From: Stutzerimonas chloritidismutans AW-1
GTDB taxonomy: Bacteria > Pseudomonadota > Gammaproteobacteria > Pseudomonadales > Pseudomonadaceae
Length of the DNA stretch: 64,000 nt
NCBI RefSeq assembly: GCF_000495915.1
Contig: NZ_AOFQ01000006.1
Span: forward strand, 1-64,000
Reading direction: 5' to 3'
A program made the translations under genes and the position numbers. Each line of letters begins with the position of its first letter. The stretch's first letter is position 1. This document shows, in pieces, positions 1 to 9,064 of the stretch. The notes beneath the pieces are model-generated. The model saw only the letters and a program-made list of their open reading frames with translations. It was not told the DNA's origin and searched no databases.

Positions 1-1001
1 CCGGGGAGCCGGTACTGGCCAAGTACAAGGACGAGCTGGCGGTACTCGCCGGCTGCGGCAAGCCGCTGCTGCCGGTGCTCAACTTCGTCGCCCAGCCCGG
101 CCATCGCGAGGAGGAATGGCGTCAGGCGCTGGCCCGCCTCGGCCTGCATGCGCTGGTGCGCTTCGACAGCGTGGCGCCGCCCGTGGACGGCGAGCGCCGG
201 CTGTACGAGAGCCTGGCGCTGCTGCTGGAACAGGCGCGGCCCAAGCTGCAGCGGCTGATCGAGGACCATGAAGCCCAGGCCGCGGCGCGCCTGGTCAGCG
301 GCCAGCGGCTGATCGCCGAGCTGCTGGTGGACGTCGCCGCCTGCCGACGCAGCGTGGCCGCACAGCCGGAGCTGGAGCGCGGCGCCATACGTGAATTGCA
401 CGACGCCGTGCGTGGCCGCGAACAGCGCTGCGTCGAATCCCTGCTGCGCCTGTATGCCTTCCGCAAGGAGCAGGCGGCAGCCAGCGACCTGCCACTGCTC
501 GACGGCCGCTGGGGCGACGACCTGTTCAATCCGGAAACACTCAAGCAGCTGGGCGTGAAGATCGGCAGTGGTATGGCCGCAGGCGCGGCCGCCGGTGCCG
601 GAGTCGATCTGATGGTCGGTGGCATCACCCTCGGCGCGGCGGCACTGCTCGGCGCCCTTGCCGGCGGCGGCGCGCAGACCGCGCGGCACTATGGCAATCG
701 CCTACTGGGCAAATTAAAGGGCCAGCGTGAACTGAGCGTCGATGACGCCGTGCTGCGCCTGCTCGCCCTGCGACAGCGCCAACTGCTCGCCGTGCTCGCC
801 ACCCGAGGGCACGCTGCCACGGAAGCGATCCGCCTGGCCACTCCGCAGGATCAGGGCTGGCGCGAGGGCAAGCTGCCCGAAGCCCTACAACGCTGTCGCG
901 CGCATCCGGAGTGGTCCTCGCTCAACCCCGGCGCCCGCCTGCAGGACGGCGAGCGCCAGGCGGCGCTGGATGAGCTGCAGGCCGAACTGCGACAGAGCTG
1001 A
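1..1001 (+). CDS. GTPase with C-terminal DUF3482 domain (5' truncated)
   Basis: The frame is open from the first complete codon at base 3, so the gene begins outside the window; 332 residues are visible. The first visible residues end in a PVLNF stretch that sits where G4-type specificity residues occur in Era/Der-like small GTPases. The remainder is long amphipathic helices, then a Gly/Ala-rich hydrophobic segment (about residues 180-225 of the visible part) and another helical region. This layout fits the GTPase/DUF3482 family, which is often found beside a DUF2868 gene in pseudomonads. The P-loop is not visible, so GTP binding is inferred. It runs convergently into the DMT transporter gene, with 30 bp between the stops and no clear terminator. 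Confidence 0.7.
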   Translation, partial: GEPVLAKYKDELAVLAGCGKPLLPVLNFVAQPGHREEEWRQALARLGLHALVRFDSVAPPVDGERRLYESLALLLEQARPKLQRLIEDHEAQAAARLVSGQRLIAELLVDVAACRRSVAAQPELERGAIRELHDAVRGREQRCVESLLRLYAFRKEQAAASDLPLLDGRWGDDLFNPETLKQLGVKIGSGMAAGAAAGAGVDLMVGGITLGAAALLGALAGGGAQTARHYGNRLLGKLKGQRELSVDDAVLRLLALRQRQLLAVLATRGHAATEAIRLATPQDQGWREGKLPEALQRCRAHPEWSSLNPGARLQDGERQAALDELQAELRQS

Positions 1002-1031
1002 CCGGTCTGCAGGCCCCGCCGTGCGTACGCG

Positions 1032-1943
1032 CTAGGCACGGATCGGCGCACCATCGCCAGCCGCGCTCGGCGCGGGCTGGCGGCCGATGCCCAGGGTGCA
1101 CAGCGTTGCCAGCATGATCAGCGACCCACCCGCCCAACCCATCGGCCCCAACCGCTCACCCAGCCAGAGACCGGCGATTATCGCGCCGAACAGCGGTTCG
1201 GAGCCCATCAGCAGCGACACCCGCGTTGCACTGCTGCGCCCCAGCGCGCGGTTCTGCGCGAACATGGCGAACAGCGTGGCGAACAGCACCAGATACAGCA
1301 TGGCGAACCAGAAGCCCGGCTCCACTGGCAGCGCCGGCAGTCCGCCCGGCAGCGACACGCCGAGCAGGATGCAGCCCGCCGCAACGACTCCGCTCTGCAC
1401 CGCGGTCAGCGCCAGTGCCGGGATTTCCCGGCCGGCCGTCAATCGCCGGGTCAGGCAGACCAGCACCGCGCGCAGCAACGCGGCGGCCAGCATCAGCGCA
1501 TCGCCGAGATTGAGCGACAGCTGCGGGCCGCCGGTCAGCAGCCAGACGCCCGCCAGCGACATCGCGCAGGCTAGGAACAGCGTGTTGTGCGGCCGCTGGC
1601 GCAGCAGCAGCCATTCCATGAACGGCGTGATCACTACGCACAGGCTGATCAAGAAGGCGGCATTGCTGGCGCTGGTCAGCATCACGCCCCAGGTCTCGCA
1701 GAGAAAGATCGCCAGCATCACCAGCCCCAGCGGCAGACCGGGGCGCAGCGCCCGGCGGCCGACCCCGCGCAGTTGCGGCAGCAACAGGACGAAGGTCAGG
1801 CCGAAGCGAATCGCCAGGAAACCCAGCACCGGATAGAACAGCAGCGCCTGCTTGGCCACTGCATAGCTGCTGCCCCAGATCAGCGCCACCATCAGCAGCA
1901 TGCCATCGGCCAGCCACAGCCCCTGTCTCAACGTGCCTTTCAT
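1032..1943 (-). CDS. EamA/DMT-family inner-membrane transporter
   Basis: This 303-residue protein is almost entirely hydrophobic, with about ten predicted membrane helices in two homologous EamA halves. The first helix contains ALIWGSSYAVAK, typical of the amino-terminal EamA repeat; the second half carries the matching RVSLLMGSEPLFGAI stretch. Members of the drug/metabolite transporter superfamily export amino acids or other metabolites; the substrate cannot be read from the sequence. I chose the ATG at 1943 because helix 1 begins directly after it and GGGGA lies about 8 bases upstream; a longer frame adds a charged, non-membrane extension. It is divergent from the LysR gene, across 88 bp, and is its probable target. 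Confidence 0.8.
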   Translation of the reverse strand: MKGTLRQGLWLADGMLLMVALIWGSSYAVAKQALLFYPVLGFLAIRFGLTFVLLLPQLRGVGRRALRPGLPLGLVMLAIFLCETWGVMLTSASNAAFLISLCVVITPFMEWLLLRQRPHNTLFLACAMSLAGVWLLTGGPQLSLNLGDALMLAAALLRAVLVCLTRRLTAGREIPALALTAVQSGVVAAGCILLGVSLPGGLPALPVEPGFWFAMLYLVLFATLFAMFAQNRALGRSSATRVSLLMGSEPLFGAIIAGLWLGERLGPMGWAGGSLIMLATLCTLGIGRQPAPSAAGDGAPIRA

Positions 1944-2031
1944 GTTCGAATCCCCGCACCAATCAGGCGCTGATTGTCGGGCCCGCCGCCACGGTCGATA
2001 ATCCAGCGAAACAGCACAGGACCTGTTCCGC

Positions 2032-2946
2032 ATGGGAACGAATGACAGCACAGCTCTGCTGCCCTACATGGCCGTGTTCGTGCGGGTGGTCGAGGCCGGC
2101 AGCTTCTCCGGCGCCGCGCGGCGGCTGGGCAGCACACCGTCGGCGGTAAGCCGCCAGGTGGCCCGGCTGGAGCAGGCTCTGGCACTGCGCCTGCTGGAAC
2201 GCACGACGCGCCAGCTGCGGCTGAACGAGGCCGGGGCGGAGTTCTACCAGCATTGCCGGGATATGCTCGATGCGGCCGACGCGGCCGTCGCCATCGGCGA
2301 ACGGCTGATGCGCAGCCCAGGCGGGCTGGTGCGCCTGAGCGTACCCAAGGCCTATGGCAAGTTCGTCGTCGGGCCGTTGATGCCGGCCTTTCTGCAGCGC
2401 TACCCCGAGGTCGATGTGCAGCTGCGGATCAGCGACCAGAGCCCGGACCTGATCGAGGACGGCTTCGACCTGCTGGTACTGGTCACCGACAACCCACCCG
2501 AAGGCCTGGCCGGCAAGCCACTCGGACCGGTACGCCAGCTGCTCTGCGCCAGCCCCGAATACCTGCAGCGTCACGGCGAGCCGCAACATCCGCAGGACCT
2601 GCTGCGCCATAGCTGTCTGTATCTGGGAGAAACGGCGGGAGACAATCGCTGGCACCTGCGCCGCGGGGAGCAGCAGGAGACGGTGACGGTGCGCGGTCGC
2701 TACATCAGCAACCACAGCGAGGCGCGGCTGCTGGTGGCGCTGGAACACCTGGGCATCACCTGCCTGCCACACTTCACCGCGGCCCAGGCGCTGGCTGAGG
2801 GTCGTTTGCGCGAAGTGCTGCCGCAGTGGCGCTACACCGGTTCATACCAGGGCGCGGCCTGGCTGCTGTGGCGGCAGAATCATCATCTGCCACCGAAGAC
2901 GCGGGCACTGATCGACTATCTGAGCGAGGCGCTGATCCGCACCTGA
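2032..2946 (+). CDS. LysR-family transcriptional regulator
   Basis: A 304-residue protein with a winged helix-turn-helix at about residues 9-68 (FSGAARRLGSTPSAVSRQVARL includes the recognition helix) and a periplasmic-binding-fold effector domain from about residue 95 to the end. It has the usual LTTR length. It closely resembles the CrgA-like subgroup, whose members have the PSAVSRQV recognition helix and the RLSVPKAYGK start of the effector domain. The gene is transcribed away from the DMT exporter; LTTRs commonly regulate the divergent neighbour, so control of that exporter is an inference from position. The inducer is unknown. Confidence 0.88.
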   Translation: MGTNDSTALLPYMAVFVRVVEAGSFSGAARRLGSTPSAVSRQVARLEQALALRLLERTTRQLRLNEAGAEFYQHCRDMLDAADAAVAIGERLMRSPGGLVRLSVPKAYGKFVVGPLMPAFLQRYPEVDVQLRISDQSPDLIEDGFDLLVLVTDNPPEGLAGKPLGPVRQLLCASPEYLQRHGEPQHPQDLLRHSCLYLGETAGDNRWHLRRGEQQETVTVRGRYISNHSEARLLVALEHLGITCLPHFTAAQALAEGRLREVLPQWRYTGSYQGAAWLLWRQNHHLPPKTRALIDYLSEALIRT

Positions 2947-3064
2947 GCGGCATCCGTGCGGGCGAACCGATGCAGGTGGATGGGTCGAGCCTCAACGCCA
3001 GCGGCGGCTCTGTCCGCAGATTTTGGCGCCGGGCGGACATCGCTGCCCGCCCCGCGACCGCGAA

Positions 3065-3793
3065 TCAGCGCTCCTTCGAGCCTTCCACTTCCTCGGCCAT
3101 GCGCGCCAGGCCCAGGTGGCGCACGTCGGTGCCGCGCACCAGGTAGATCACCAGTTCGGCGATGTTGCGTGCGTGGTCGCCGATGCGTTCCAGCGAGCGC
3201 AGCGCCCAGATCACGCTGAGCACGCGGGAGATCGAGCGCGGGTCTTCCATCATGTAGGTGACCAGTTCGCGCAGCGCGGTCTTGTATTCGCGGTCGACGG
3301 TCTTGTCGTACTGCGCCACCGACAGCGCGAGGTCGGCATCGAAGCGGGCAAAGGCGTCGAGCGCTTCCTGCACCATCTTGCGTACCTGGTCGCCGATGTG
3401 GCGCACCTCGACATAGCCCTTGGGCGACTCGCCTTCCTCGCACAGCTGGATGGCGCGGCGGGCGATCTTGGTCGCCTCGTCACCGATGCGCTCAAGGTCG
3501 ATCACCGACTTGGAAATGCTGATGATCAGGCGCAGATCGGAGGCTGCCGGCTGACGGCGGGCGAGGATGCGCACGCACTCCTCGTCGATGTTGCGCTCCA
3601 TCTGGTTGATCTGGTCATCGACGTCGCGCACCTGCTGAGCGAGGCCCGAATCGGCCTGGATCAGGGCGGTCACCGCGTCATTGACCTGCTTCTCCACCAG
3701 CCCGCCCATGGCCAGCAGGTGGCTGCGCACCTCCTCCAGCTCGGCGTTGAACTGCTGGGAAATGTGTTGGGTGTGGCTGTCTTTGCTGATCAT
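3065..3793 (-). CDS. phoU: Phosphate-specific transport system accessory protein PhoU
   Basis: A 242-residue all-helical protein with two three-helix PhoU repeats, each containing a conserved acidic signature (the first around the VRDVDDQINQME segment, the second around YVEVRHIGDQV). PhoU links Pst transporter state to the PhoR/PhoB sensor pair and keeps PhoR silent when phosphate is plentiful. It is the last gene of the pst operon, 146 bp after pstB, and a long inverted repeat fills that gap. The length and the first residues (MISKDSHTQHISQQFN) are typical of Pseudomonas PhoU. AAGGG lies about 8 bases before the ATG. Confidence 0.96.
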   Translation of the reverse strand: MISKDSHTQHISQQFNAELEEVRSHLLAMGGLVEKQVNDAVTALIQADSGLAQQVRDVDDQINQMERNIDEECVRILARRQPAASDLRLIISISKSVIDLERIGDEATKIARRAIQLCEEGESPKGYVEVRHIGDQVRKMVQEALDAFARFDADLALSVAQYDKTVDREYKTALRELVTYMMEDPRSISRVLSVIWALRSLERIGDHARNIAELVIYLVRGTDVRHLGLARMAEEVEGSKER

Positions 3794-3843
3794 GTGCGAA
3801 CCCTTGCGAAACTGTTGTTCTCTCGCCGGACGGTCCGGCCTTT

Positions 3844-3931
3844 GGCAAATCGTGCTGCGCTAGGAGGCGGCGCGCAGACAGTACGAACCAGGTACGGCAA
3901 GCGCCGCCGACAACGCGCAGCGCGATTTGCC
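3844..3931. repeat. Three-tier inverted repeat between pstB and phoU
   Basis: Nested arms fold the gap into one long hairpin: bases 3844-3860 pair with 3915-3931 (17 bp, one G.T wobble), 3866-3873 pair with 3901-3908 (8 bp) and 3881-3884 pair with 3892-3895. There is no T-run on either side, so it does not look like a classical terminator. In the mRNA it would separate phoU from pstB and could act as an RNA-stability or partial termination element. It could also be a dispersed palindromic repeat; only one copy is visible here. Confidence 0.75.
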
Positions 3932-3939
3932 ATAGCCGG

Positions 3940-4770
3940 CTAGCCGTAGCGGCCGGTGATGTAGTCTTCGGTCTGCTTCTTGGCCGGGTTGGTGAACAGC
4001 GTATCGGTATCGCCGTACTCGATCAGTTTGCCCATGTACATGAACGCCGTGTAGTCGGAAACCCGCGCGGCCTGCTGCATGTTGTGGGTGACGATGACGA
4101 TGGTGTACTTGGCCTTCAGTTCGTAGATCAGTTCTTCGACCTTCAGCGAGGAGATCGGGTCGAGGGCCGAACTCGGCTCGTCGAGCAGCAGTACTTCCGG
4201 CTGCACGGCGATGGTGCGGGCGATGACCAGACGCTGCTGCTGACCGCCGGAGAGGCCGAGAGCCGATTCGTGCAGACGGTCCTTCACCTCATCCCACAGC
4301 GCAGCGCCCTTGAGCGCCCATTCGACAGTCTCGTCGAGCACGCGCTTCTGCTTGATGCCCTGGATGCGCAGGCCGTAGACCACGTTCTCGTAGATGCTCT
4401 TGGGGAACGGGTTGGGCTTCTGGAACACCATGCCGACGCGGCGACGCAGGTCGGCCACGTCCTCGCCCTTGCGGTAGATGTTATGGCCGTCGAGGTTGAT
4501 GGCGCCTTCGATGCGGCAGCCGTCGACCAGGTCGTTCATGCGGTTGAAGCAGCGCAGCAGGGTCGACTTGCCGCAGCCGGACGGGCCGATGAAGGCAGTC
4601 ACGCGCTGCTTGGGGATGTTCATCGCGACGTTGAACAGCGCCTGCTTCTGCCCGTAATAGAGGCTCAGATCGGGCACTTCGATGGCCACGGCTTCGTTGT
4701 TCAGGCTCAGCGCTCGCTTTTCACGACCCAGCGCCGAAATGTCGATGGAATGCGTCTTTGCTTGTGACAT
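3940..4770 (-). CDS. pstB: Phosphate ABC transporter ATP-binding protein PstB
   Basis: A 276-residue ABC ATPase with Walker [10 protein letters not shown] (residues 62-70), Q-loop FQKPNPFP, signature LSGGQQQRL (173-181) and Walker B LLLDEP (194-199), ending in the PstB-typical DYITGRYG. It powers high-affinity phosphate import through PstC/PstA. The MxQAK...SLYYG amino end carries an extension of about 20 residues before the ABC domain, usual in pseudomonads. The gene follows pstA by 74 bp; GGAGAC precedes the ATG. Expression presumably follows the PhoB-controlled promoters upstream of pstS and pstC. Confidence 0.98.
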   Translation of the reverse strand: MSQAKTHSIDISALGREKRALSLNNEAVAIEVPDLSLYYGQKQALFNVAMNIPKQRVTAFIGPSGCGKSTLLRCFNRMNDLVDGCRIEGAINLDGHNIYRKGEDVADLRRRVGMVFQKPNPFPKSIYENVVYGLRIQGIKQKRVLDETVEWALKGAALWDEVKDRLHESALGLSGGQQQRLVIARTIAVQPEVLLLDEPSSALDPISSLKVEELIYELKAKYTIVIVTHNMQQAARVSDYTAFMYMGKLIEYGDTDTLFTNPAKKQTEDYITGRYG

Positions 4771-4785
4771 GAGATGTCTCCGTAT

Positions 4786-4832
4786 CGCTGGAGGCTAGAA
4801 GCGGGCCGCGATCGCGGCACCGGCCTCCAGCG
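4786..4832. repeat. Intercistronic hairpin between pstA and pstB
   Basis: A perfect 10-bp outer stem (4786-4795 with 4823-4832) encloses a 14-base self-complementary core at 4805-4818. It occupies most of the 74-bp pstA-pstB gap. No T-run follows in the transcribed (minus) direction, so a role in mRNA processing or stability is more likely than termination. Confidence 0.75.
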
Positions 4833-4844
4833 TGTTATCGGCTG

Positions 4845-6515
4845 TTAGTGGTCGAGCGCTTTGTATTTTTCGCGCAAATGGTTACGAATAACGACCGCAG
4901 TCAGGTTCAAGATGGCGATCACCAGCACCAGCAGCAGCGCTGTGGCATAGACCAGCGGCCGCGCGGCCTCGACGTTGGGGCTCTGGAAGCCGACGTCATA
5001 GATATGGAAGCCCAGGTGCATGATCTTCTGATCCAGATGCAGATACGGGTAGTTGCCATTGAGCGGCAGGCTCGGCGCCAGCTTGACCACCCCGACCAGC
5101 ATCAGCGGTGCCACTTCGCCGGCGGCACGCGCAACGGCAAGGATCAGGCCGGTCATCATGGCCGGGCTGGCCATTGGCAGCACCACCTTCCACAGGGTCT
5201 CGGACTTGGTCGCCCCGAGTGCCAGCGAGCCTTCACGCAGAATCCGCGGAATGCGCGCCAGGCCTTCCTCAGTGGCGACGATGACCACCGGCAGGGTGAG
5301 GATCGCCAGGGTCAGCGAGGCCCACATCAGACCTGGCGTGCCGAACACCGGTGCCGGCGCCGCTTCCGGGTAGAAGATGCGGTCCAGCGACCCGCCCAGG
5401 ACGTAAACGAAGAAGCCCAGGCCGAACACGCCGTAAACGATCGAGGGCACGCCAGCGAGGTTGTTCACCGCAATGCGGATGATGCGGGTCAGCACGCCCT
5501 GCTTGGCGTATTCGCGCAGGTAGACCGCGGCGATCACGCCGAATGGCGTCACGATCACCGCCATGATCAGGGTCATCAGCACGGTACCGAAGATCGCGGG
5601 GAAGATGCCGCCCTCAGTGTTGGCCTCACGCGGCTCGTCGCTGACGAACTCCCAGAGCTTGGCAAAGTAGAAACCCATCTTTTCAGGCAACGACATCGCG
5701 TTCGGACGGTACGCTCGGACAACCTTGCCCAGGCTGATTTCCTTTTCCTGGCCGTCCATGGTGCGCATGGTGACGCTGTCGCGGTTGAACTCCCCGTACA
5801 GCGCGACCAGCTGGCTTTCCAGCTGTTTGTATTCGGCGTCCCACTCAGCACGCTCGGCATCCAGAGCGGCTTGTGCAGCCGCATCGAGCTGCCCATCCAG
5901 CTCAAGTTTGCGGGTCTTCAGACGCAGGCGCTCCAGACCGTGGTTAATCCGGCCGATGTCCACCGCCTCCAGCCGAGCGATCCGGGCATGCAGCTCGTCG
6001 ATGCGGTCGATGCGCTGTTGAAGCTCGCCCCAGGCGGCCGCGCCCTCTGCAACCAGATTGCCCTCTTCCTTCACAGCGAGCAGCTCGCCATAGAAGTTTC
6101 CCCATTCGCGGCGCTCCAGCGCCACCAGATCGGCGGGCTTGCGCTGATTGCTCAACCACTCCCCGACGACCCACGAAAAGTCCGCGCCGTAGACTTCACG
6201 GTTACCAACCTTGAGAAGCTCGCGAGTCATGAACTCGCCGCCCTCAACGTCGACCGGAAGCCCGCTGGCTGCCAGACGTGCCCGCGGCACTTCTTCTACC
6301 TGCACCACCTCACCAGCCATCACGCGCGGCTCTGCACCGGGAATCTGGTAATCAGCCACAACAACGTCGGACGGCCAGAAATGCTCCAGACCACGCACCG
6401 CTATCACCGCCAGCAACCCGAGCGTCATGATCACGGCGATGGAAACGGCGCCAGCGTTCATCCAGATCCAGGGGGTGCCGCTCTTGATCCAGGTGTTCAG
6501 CGAATCCTTTTTCAC
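4845..6515 (-). CDS. pstA: Phosphate ABC transporter permease PstA, with large periplasmic/coiled-coil insertion
   Basis: The carboxy-terminal part (about residue 305 onward) is a canonical PstA permease with five to six membrane helices and the cytoplasmic EAA loop (ALGATKSETLWKVVLP). The amino-terminal 300 residues are extra compared with the roughly 300-residue enterobacterial protein: one membrane helix (about 15-40), then a hydrophilic region with a strongly charged coiled coil (about residues 145-260, rich in RLEALRLK-type heptads). Such enlarged PstA proteins are known in pseudomonads, but the role of the added domain is not established. It sits between pstC (71 bp gap) and pstB. Confidence 0.95.
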   Translation of the reverse strand: MKKDSLNTWIKSGTPWIWMNAGAVSIAVIMTLGLLAVIAVRGLEHFWPSDVVVADYQIPGAEPRVMAGEVVQVEEVPRARLAASGLPVDVEGGEFMTRELLKVGNREVYGADFSWVVGEWLSNQRKPADLVALERREWGNFYGELLAVKEEGNLVAEGAAAWGELQQRIDRIDELHARIARLEAVDIGRINHGLERLRLKTRKLELDGQLDAAAQAALDAERAEWDAEYKQLESQLVALYGEFNRDSVTMRTMDGQEKEISLGKVVRAYRPNAMSLPEKMGFYFAKLWEFVSDEPREANTEGGIFPAIFGTVLMTLIMAVIVTPFGVIAAVYLREYAKQGVLTRIIRIAVNNLAGVPSIVYGVFGLGFFVYVLGGSLDRIFYPEAAPAPVFGTPGLMWASLTLAILTLPVVIVATEEGLARIPRILREGSLALGATKSETLWKVVLPMASPAMMTGLILAVARAAGEVAPLMLVGVVKLAPSLPLNGNYPYLHLDQKIMHLGFHIYDVGFQSPNVEAARPLVYATALLLVLVIAILNLTAVVIRNHLREKYKALDH

Positions 6516-6564
6516 GGATCGATACCTTTGTCGAAATCTTTCGTAGCCACATCGGGCTGCGTCT

Positions 6565-6578
6565 GCGCCCGAAGGCGC
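6565..6578. repeat. Small hairpin between pstC and pstA
   Basis: GCGCC (6565-6569) and GGCGC (6574-6578) form a short stem with a CGAA loop inside the 71-bp pstC-pstA gap. On its own it would not be remarkable; it is noted because each of the four junctions of this operon contains a hairpin. Confidence 0.4.
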
Positions 6579-6586
6579 GGCTCTTG

Positions 6587-8863
6587 TTACAGGCTGGCGT
6601 ACTTGCGGCGCAGGCGCTGGCGGATGACCTCAGCCAGCGTATTCATCACGAAGGTGAACATCAGCAGCACCATCGCGGCGAGGAAGAGCACGCGGTAATG
6701 CGTTCCACCTACTTCCGACTCCGGCATCTCCACTGCCACGTTGGCCGCCAAGGTGCGCATGCCTTCGAAGATGTTGGCCTCCATGATCGGCGTGTTGCCG
6801 GTGGCCATCAGCACGATCATGGTTTCGCCCACGGCCCGGCCCATGCCGATCATCAGCGCGGAGAAGATGCCAGGGCTGGCGGTCAGCAGCACCACGCGGG
6901 TGAGCGTCTGCCAGGGCGTGGCACCGAGCGCCAGGGAGCCCAGGGTGAGACTCTTGGGCACGCTGAACACGGCGTCTTCGGCGATCGAATAGATGGTCGG
7001 GATCACCGCAAAGCCCATTGCCAGGCCGATGACCAGGGCGTTGCGCTGATCGAACGGAATACCCAGATCGTTGGACAGCCAATGACGCATGTCGCCATCG
7101 AACAGCCAGTTCTCCAAGTGACCGCTGGCGGCAATCGAGCCCCATCCAACCAGCAGGATCACAGGAATCAGCAGCACGGCTTCCCAGCCATCCGGAACGC
7201 TAAGCCGCAGACGCTCAGGCAGCCGACTCCAGGCCCAGCTGGCGAGTAGAACGCCTATCGGCGTCAACAGCAGCAGGCTAAAGGTGCCCGGCAAGTGGTT
7301 CTCCAGGAAGGGAGCCAGGAACAGGCCGGCGAAGAACCCGAGAATCACCGTCGGCAGCGCTTCCATCAGTTCGATGACCGGCTTGACCTTGCGGCGCAAC
7401 GTAGGCGCCATGAAGTAGGCGGTGTAGAAAGCCGCGCAGATTGCCAGCGGTGCGGCCAGGAGCATCGCGTAGAAGGCAGCCTTGAGCGTGCCGAAAGCGA
7501 GCGGCGAGAGACTCAGCTTGGGTTCGAAATCACCGTTTGCCGAAGTGGACTGCCAGACGTAATCCGGTTCCGGATAGCTCTCGTACCAGACTTTGCCCCA
7601 CAGCGCGCTCCAGGAAATCTCAGGGTGCGGGTTGTCGATGACAAAGCGCTGCAGCTGGTCACCCGACTCCACCAGCAAGCGGGTGGCACGCGGTGACATC
7701 GCGGCAACAGCGGCGCCGTCAGCCACCTGCTCAGTCAATAGGGTGCGATGGGCCGTGCTATGGAAGATGCCCAAAGTGCCATCGCTGTCGAGGGCGAGGA
7801 AACCTTTACGTCGCTCCTCCGGAAGGATCTGCCTGACCGGCTGATCGGCCAGCTTGAAGTTACGTACGTTCTTCAGCTCCGCCTGGCCATCGTCCCCGCG
7901 CACCATGAACCACTGGCCGATGCCACCGGAAGAGTCGCCGACCATCAGCGATATGCCACCGAGCAGCGAGGCTACCGTGGTGATTTCACCCGTGCCACCG
8001 AGCAGCTTGTAGCGGCCATTGAGTTGCTTGCGGCGCAGGTCGAAGACATCGACACTGGCCCGCCCGCTTACGGCGAACATCCACATGTGACGCGGGTCGA
8101 TGCGCAACGCCTTGATCGGCTCCGATAGCTGGGGGAGCTCCATGCGCTCCTCTTCCAGCGTGACTTCGCCAGTCATCAGATTTTCGCTTGAGGCGATCTT
8201 CAACGCGTGCAGCGCCGCGTCGGTTGCCCCGGCGACCATAAGCGTGTCGCCGTTCAGGCTGATGGCGGCGTGCTCGATTGGCCGACCTAGCGGATCCAGG
8301 TTCAGCGGTTCTTCGCCAAAGGGGTAGTCCAACTGAGGCGTGATGGTTTTCTTACCGTCCGGATAGCTGACCTTGTAGTTGTGTTCGATAACCAAAACCT
8401 GGCCGTTGCTCAGGCCCAGCACCATGCGGCGGTTGCCTGGCGTGTCCTGGCCGACCGAAACAATCCGGCTGTCCGCTGGCAATGGCAGCTCGACGCTGCG
8501 TATAGCCTCGCCGGTTTTCACGCTGAAGAAGCGCACAGTGGCATCGCTGCCCAGGCGCATCGCAACCTGATTCTGCTCTTCCATGGCCAGGAGCAGCGGT
8601 TCGCCAGCACCGGCCAGCCAGGCAGGTTGCCGCGCGTCGCGTGCGTCCAGCTCGGCGCCCTGAAACATGGGCGTCACGACCTGAGCAAGATAAAAGAAGA
8701 TCAGGCAGATCGCGCCGAGCACGGCGAGACCACCAATGGAGACATACCAGCGCGCCAAGTTATCTTTCAGCGCACGGATGCGACGTTTGCGCTGCAGAGC
8801 CGGGGTGTTGAAGTCCAGCCGTTGCACATCGGAATTCGCGCTCATGGTCTCTATATCGTTCAT
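6587..8863 (-). CDS. pstC: Phosphate ABC transporter permease PstC, with beta-propeller-like periplasmic domain
   Basis: A 758-residue protein, more than twice the roughly 320 residues of enterobacterial PstC. After a cytoplasmic tail and one membrane helix (about residues 40-62) comes a periplasmic region of some 380 residues with repeated short beta-strand blocks (for example DSDGTLGIF and SNGQVLVIE), which resembles a WD/quinoprotein-type propeller. The permease domain starts near residue 455 and includes the EAA loop LGSLALGATPWQTL and a final helix before the stop. This architecture is standard for pseudomonads. The ATG at 8863 has AGGA 8 bases upstream; an in-frame ATG six codons later is possible. 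It has its own PHO-box promoter. Confidence 0.95.
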   Translation of the reverse strand: MNDIETMSANSDVQRLDFNTPALQRKRRIRALKDNLARWYVSIGGLAVLGAICLIFFYLAQVVTPMFQGAELDARDARQPAWLAGAGEPLLLAMEEQNQVAMRLGSDATVRFFSVKTGEAIRSVELPLPADSRIVSVGQDTPGNRRMVLGLSNGQVLVIEHNYKVSYPDGKKTITPQLDYPFGEEPLNLDPLGRPIEHAAISLNGDTLMVAGATDAALHALKIASSENLMTGEVTLEEERMELPQLSEPIKALRIDPRHMWMFAVSGRASVDVFDLRRKQLNGRYKLLGGTGEITTVASLLGGISLMVGDSSGGIGQWFMVRGDDGQAELKNVRNFKLADQPVRQILPEERRKGFLALDSDGTLGIFHSTAHRTLLTEQVADGAAVAAMSPRATRLLVESGDQLQRFVIDNPHPEISWSALWGKVWYESYPEPDYVWQSTSANGDFEPKLSLSPLAFGTLKAAFYAMLLAAPLAICAAFYTAYFMAPTLRRKVKPVIELMEALPTVILGFFAGLFLAPFLENHLPGTFSLLLLTPIGVLLASWAWSRLPERLRLSVPDGWEAVLLIPVILLVGWGSIAASGHLENWLFDGDMRHWLSNDLGIPFDQRNALVIGLAMGFAVIPTIYSIAEDAVFSVPKSLTLGSLALGATPWQTLTRVVLLTASPGIFSALMIGMGRAVGETMIVLMATGNTPIMEANIFEGMRTLAANVAVEMPESEVGGTHYRVLFLAAMVLLMFTFVMNTLAEVIRQRLRRKYASL

Positions 8864-8944
8864 GCGAAGGTCCTGGCCGCTCGGGCCGCTTAACTGCGCT
8901 GCTTGGCGCGAGTCGTTTCCAGGCTTGATGGCCGGTCGGTCGCT

Positions 8945-8989
8945 AATTTAATGCAGCCGTGTGACAGAAAAATTACAGCCGGGTGACAC
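8945..8989 (-). promoter_or_regulatory. PHO boxes and -10 element of pstC
   Basis: On the minus strand three PhoB half-sites follow each other with an 11-bp period: GTGTCAC (8983-8989), CTGTAAT (8972-8978) and CTGTCAC (8961-8967), against the consensus CTGTCAT. Ten bases after the last half-site is TAAATT (8945-8950), a plausible -10 element, as expected when PhoB replaces the -35 contact. This gives pstC its own phosphate-starvation promoter inside the operon. It is a consensus match by eye; binding is inferred. Confidence 0.8.
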
Positions 8990-8991
8990 GA

Positions 8992-9026
8992 CGACGCCCG
9001 CCAGCGCATTAGCGTGGCGGGCGTCG
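8992..9026. repeat. Hairpin between pstS and pstC
   Basis: A perfect 12-bp stem (8992-9003 with 9015-9026) lies just after the pstS stop and directly upstream of the pstC PHO boxes. There is no T-run. A GC-rich 3' hairpin after a binding-protein gene often protects the upstream message and so permits excess PstS over the membrane subunits; this role is inferred. Confidence 0.7.
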
Positions 9027-9064
9027 GCTCAGCTCGTAGCTTGCGCCACGAGCCAGGCCTGGTC

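Noticed and set aside
4848..6698. 616-codon plus-strand frame opposite pstA
   Set aside because: Mirror frame rich in His, Gln and Arg; pstA on the other strand is unambiguous.
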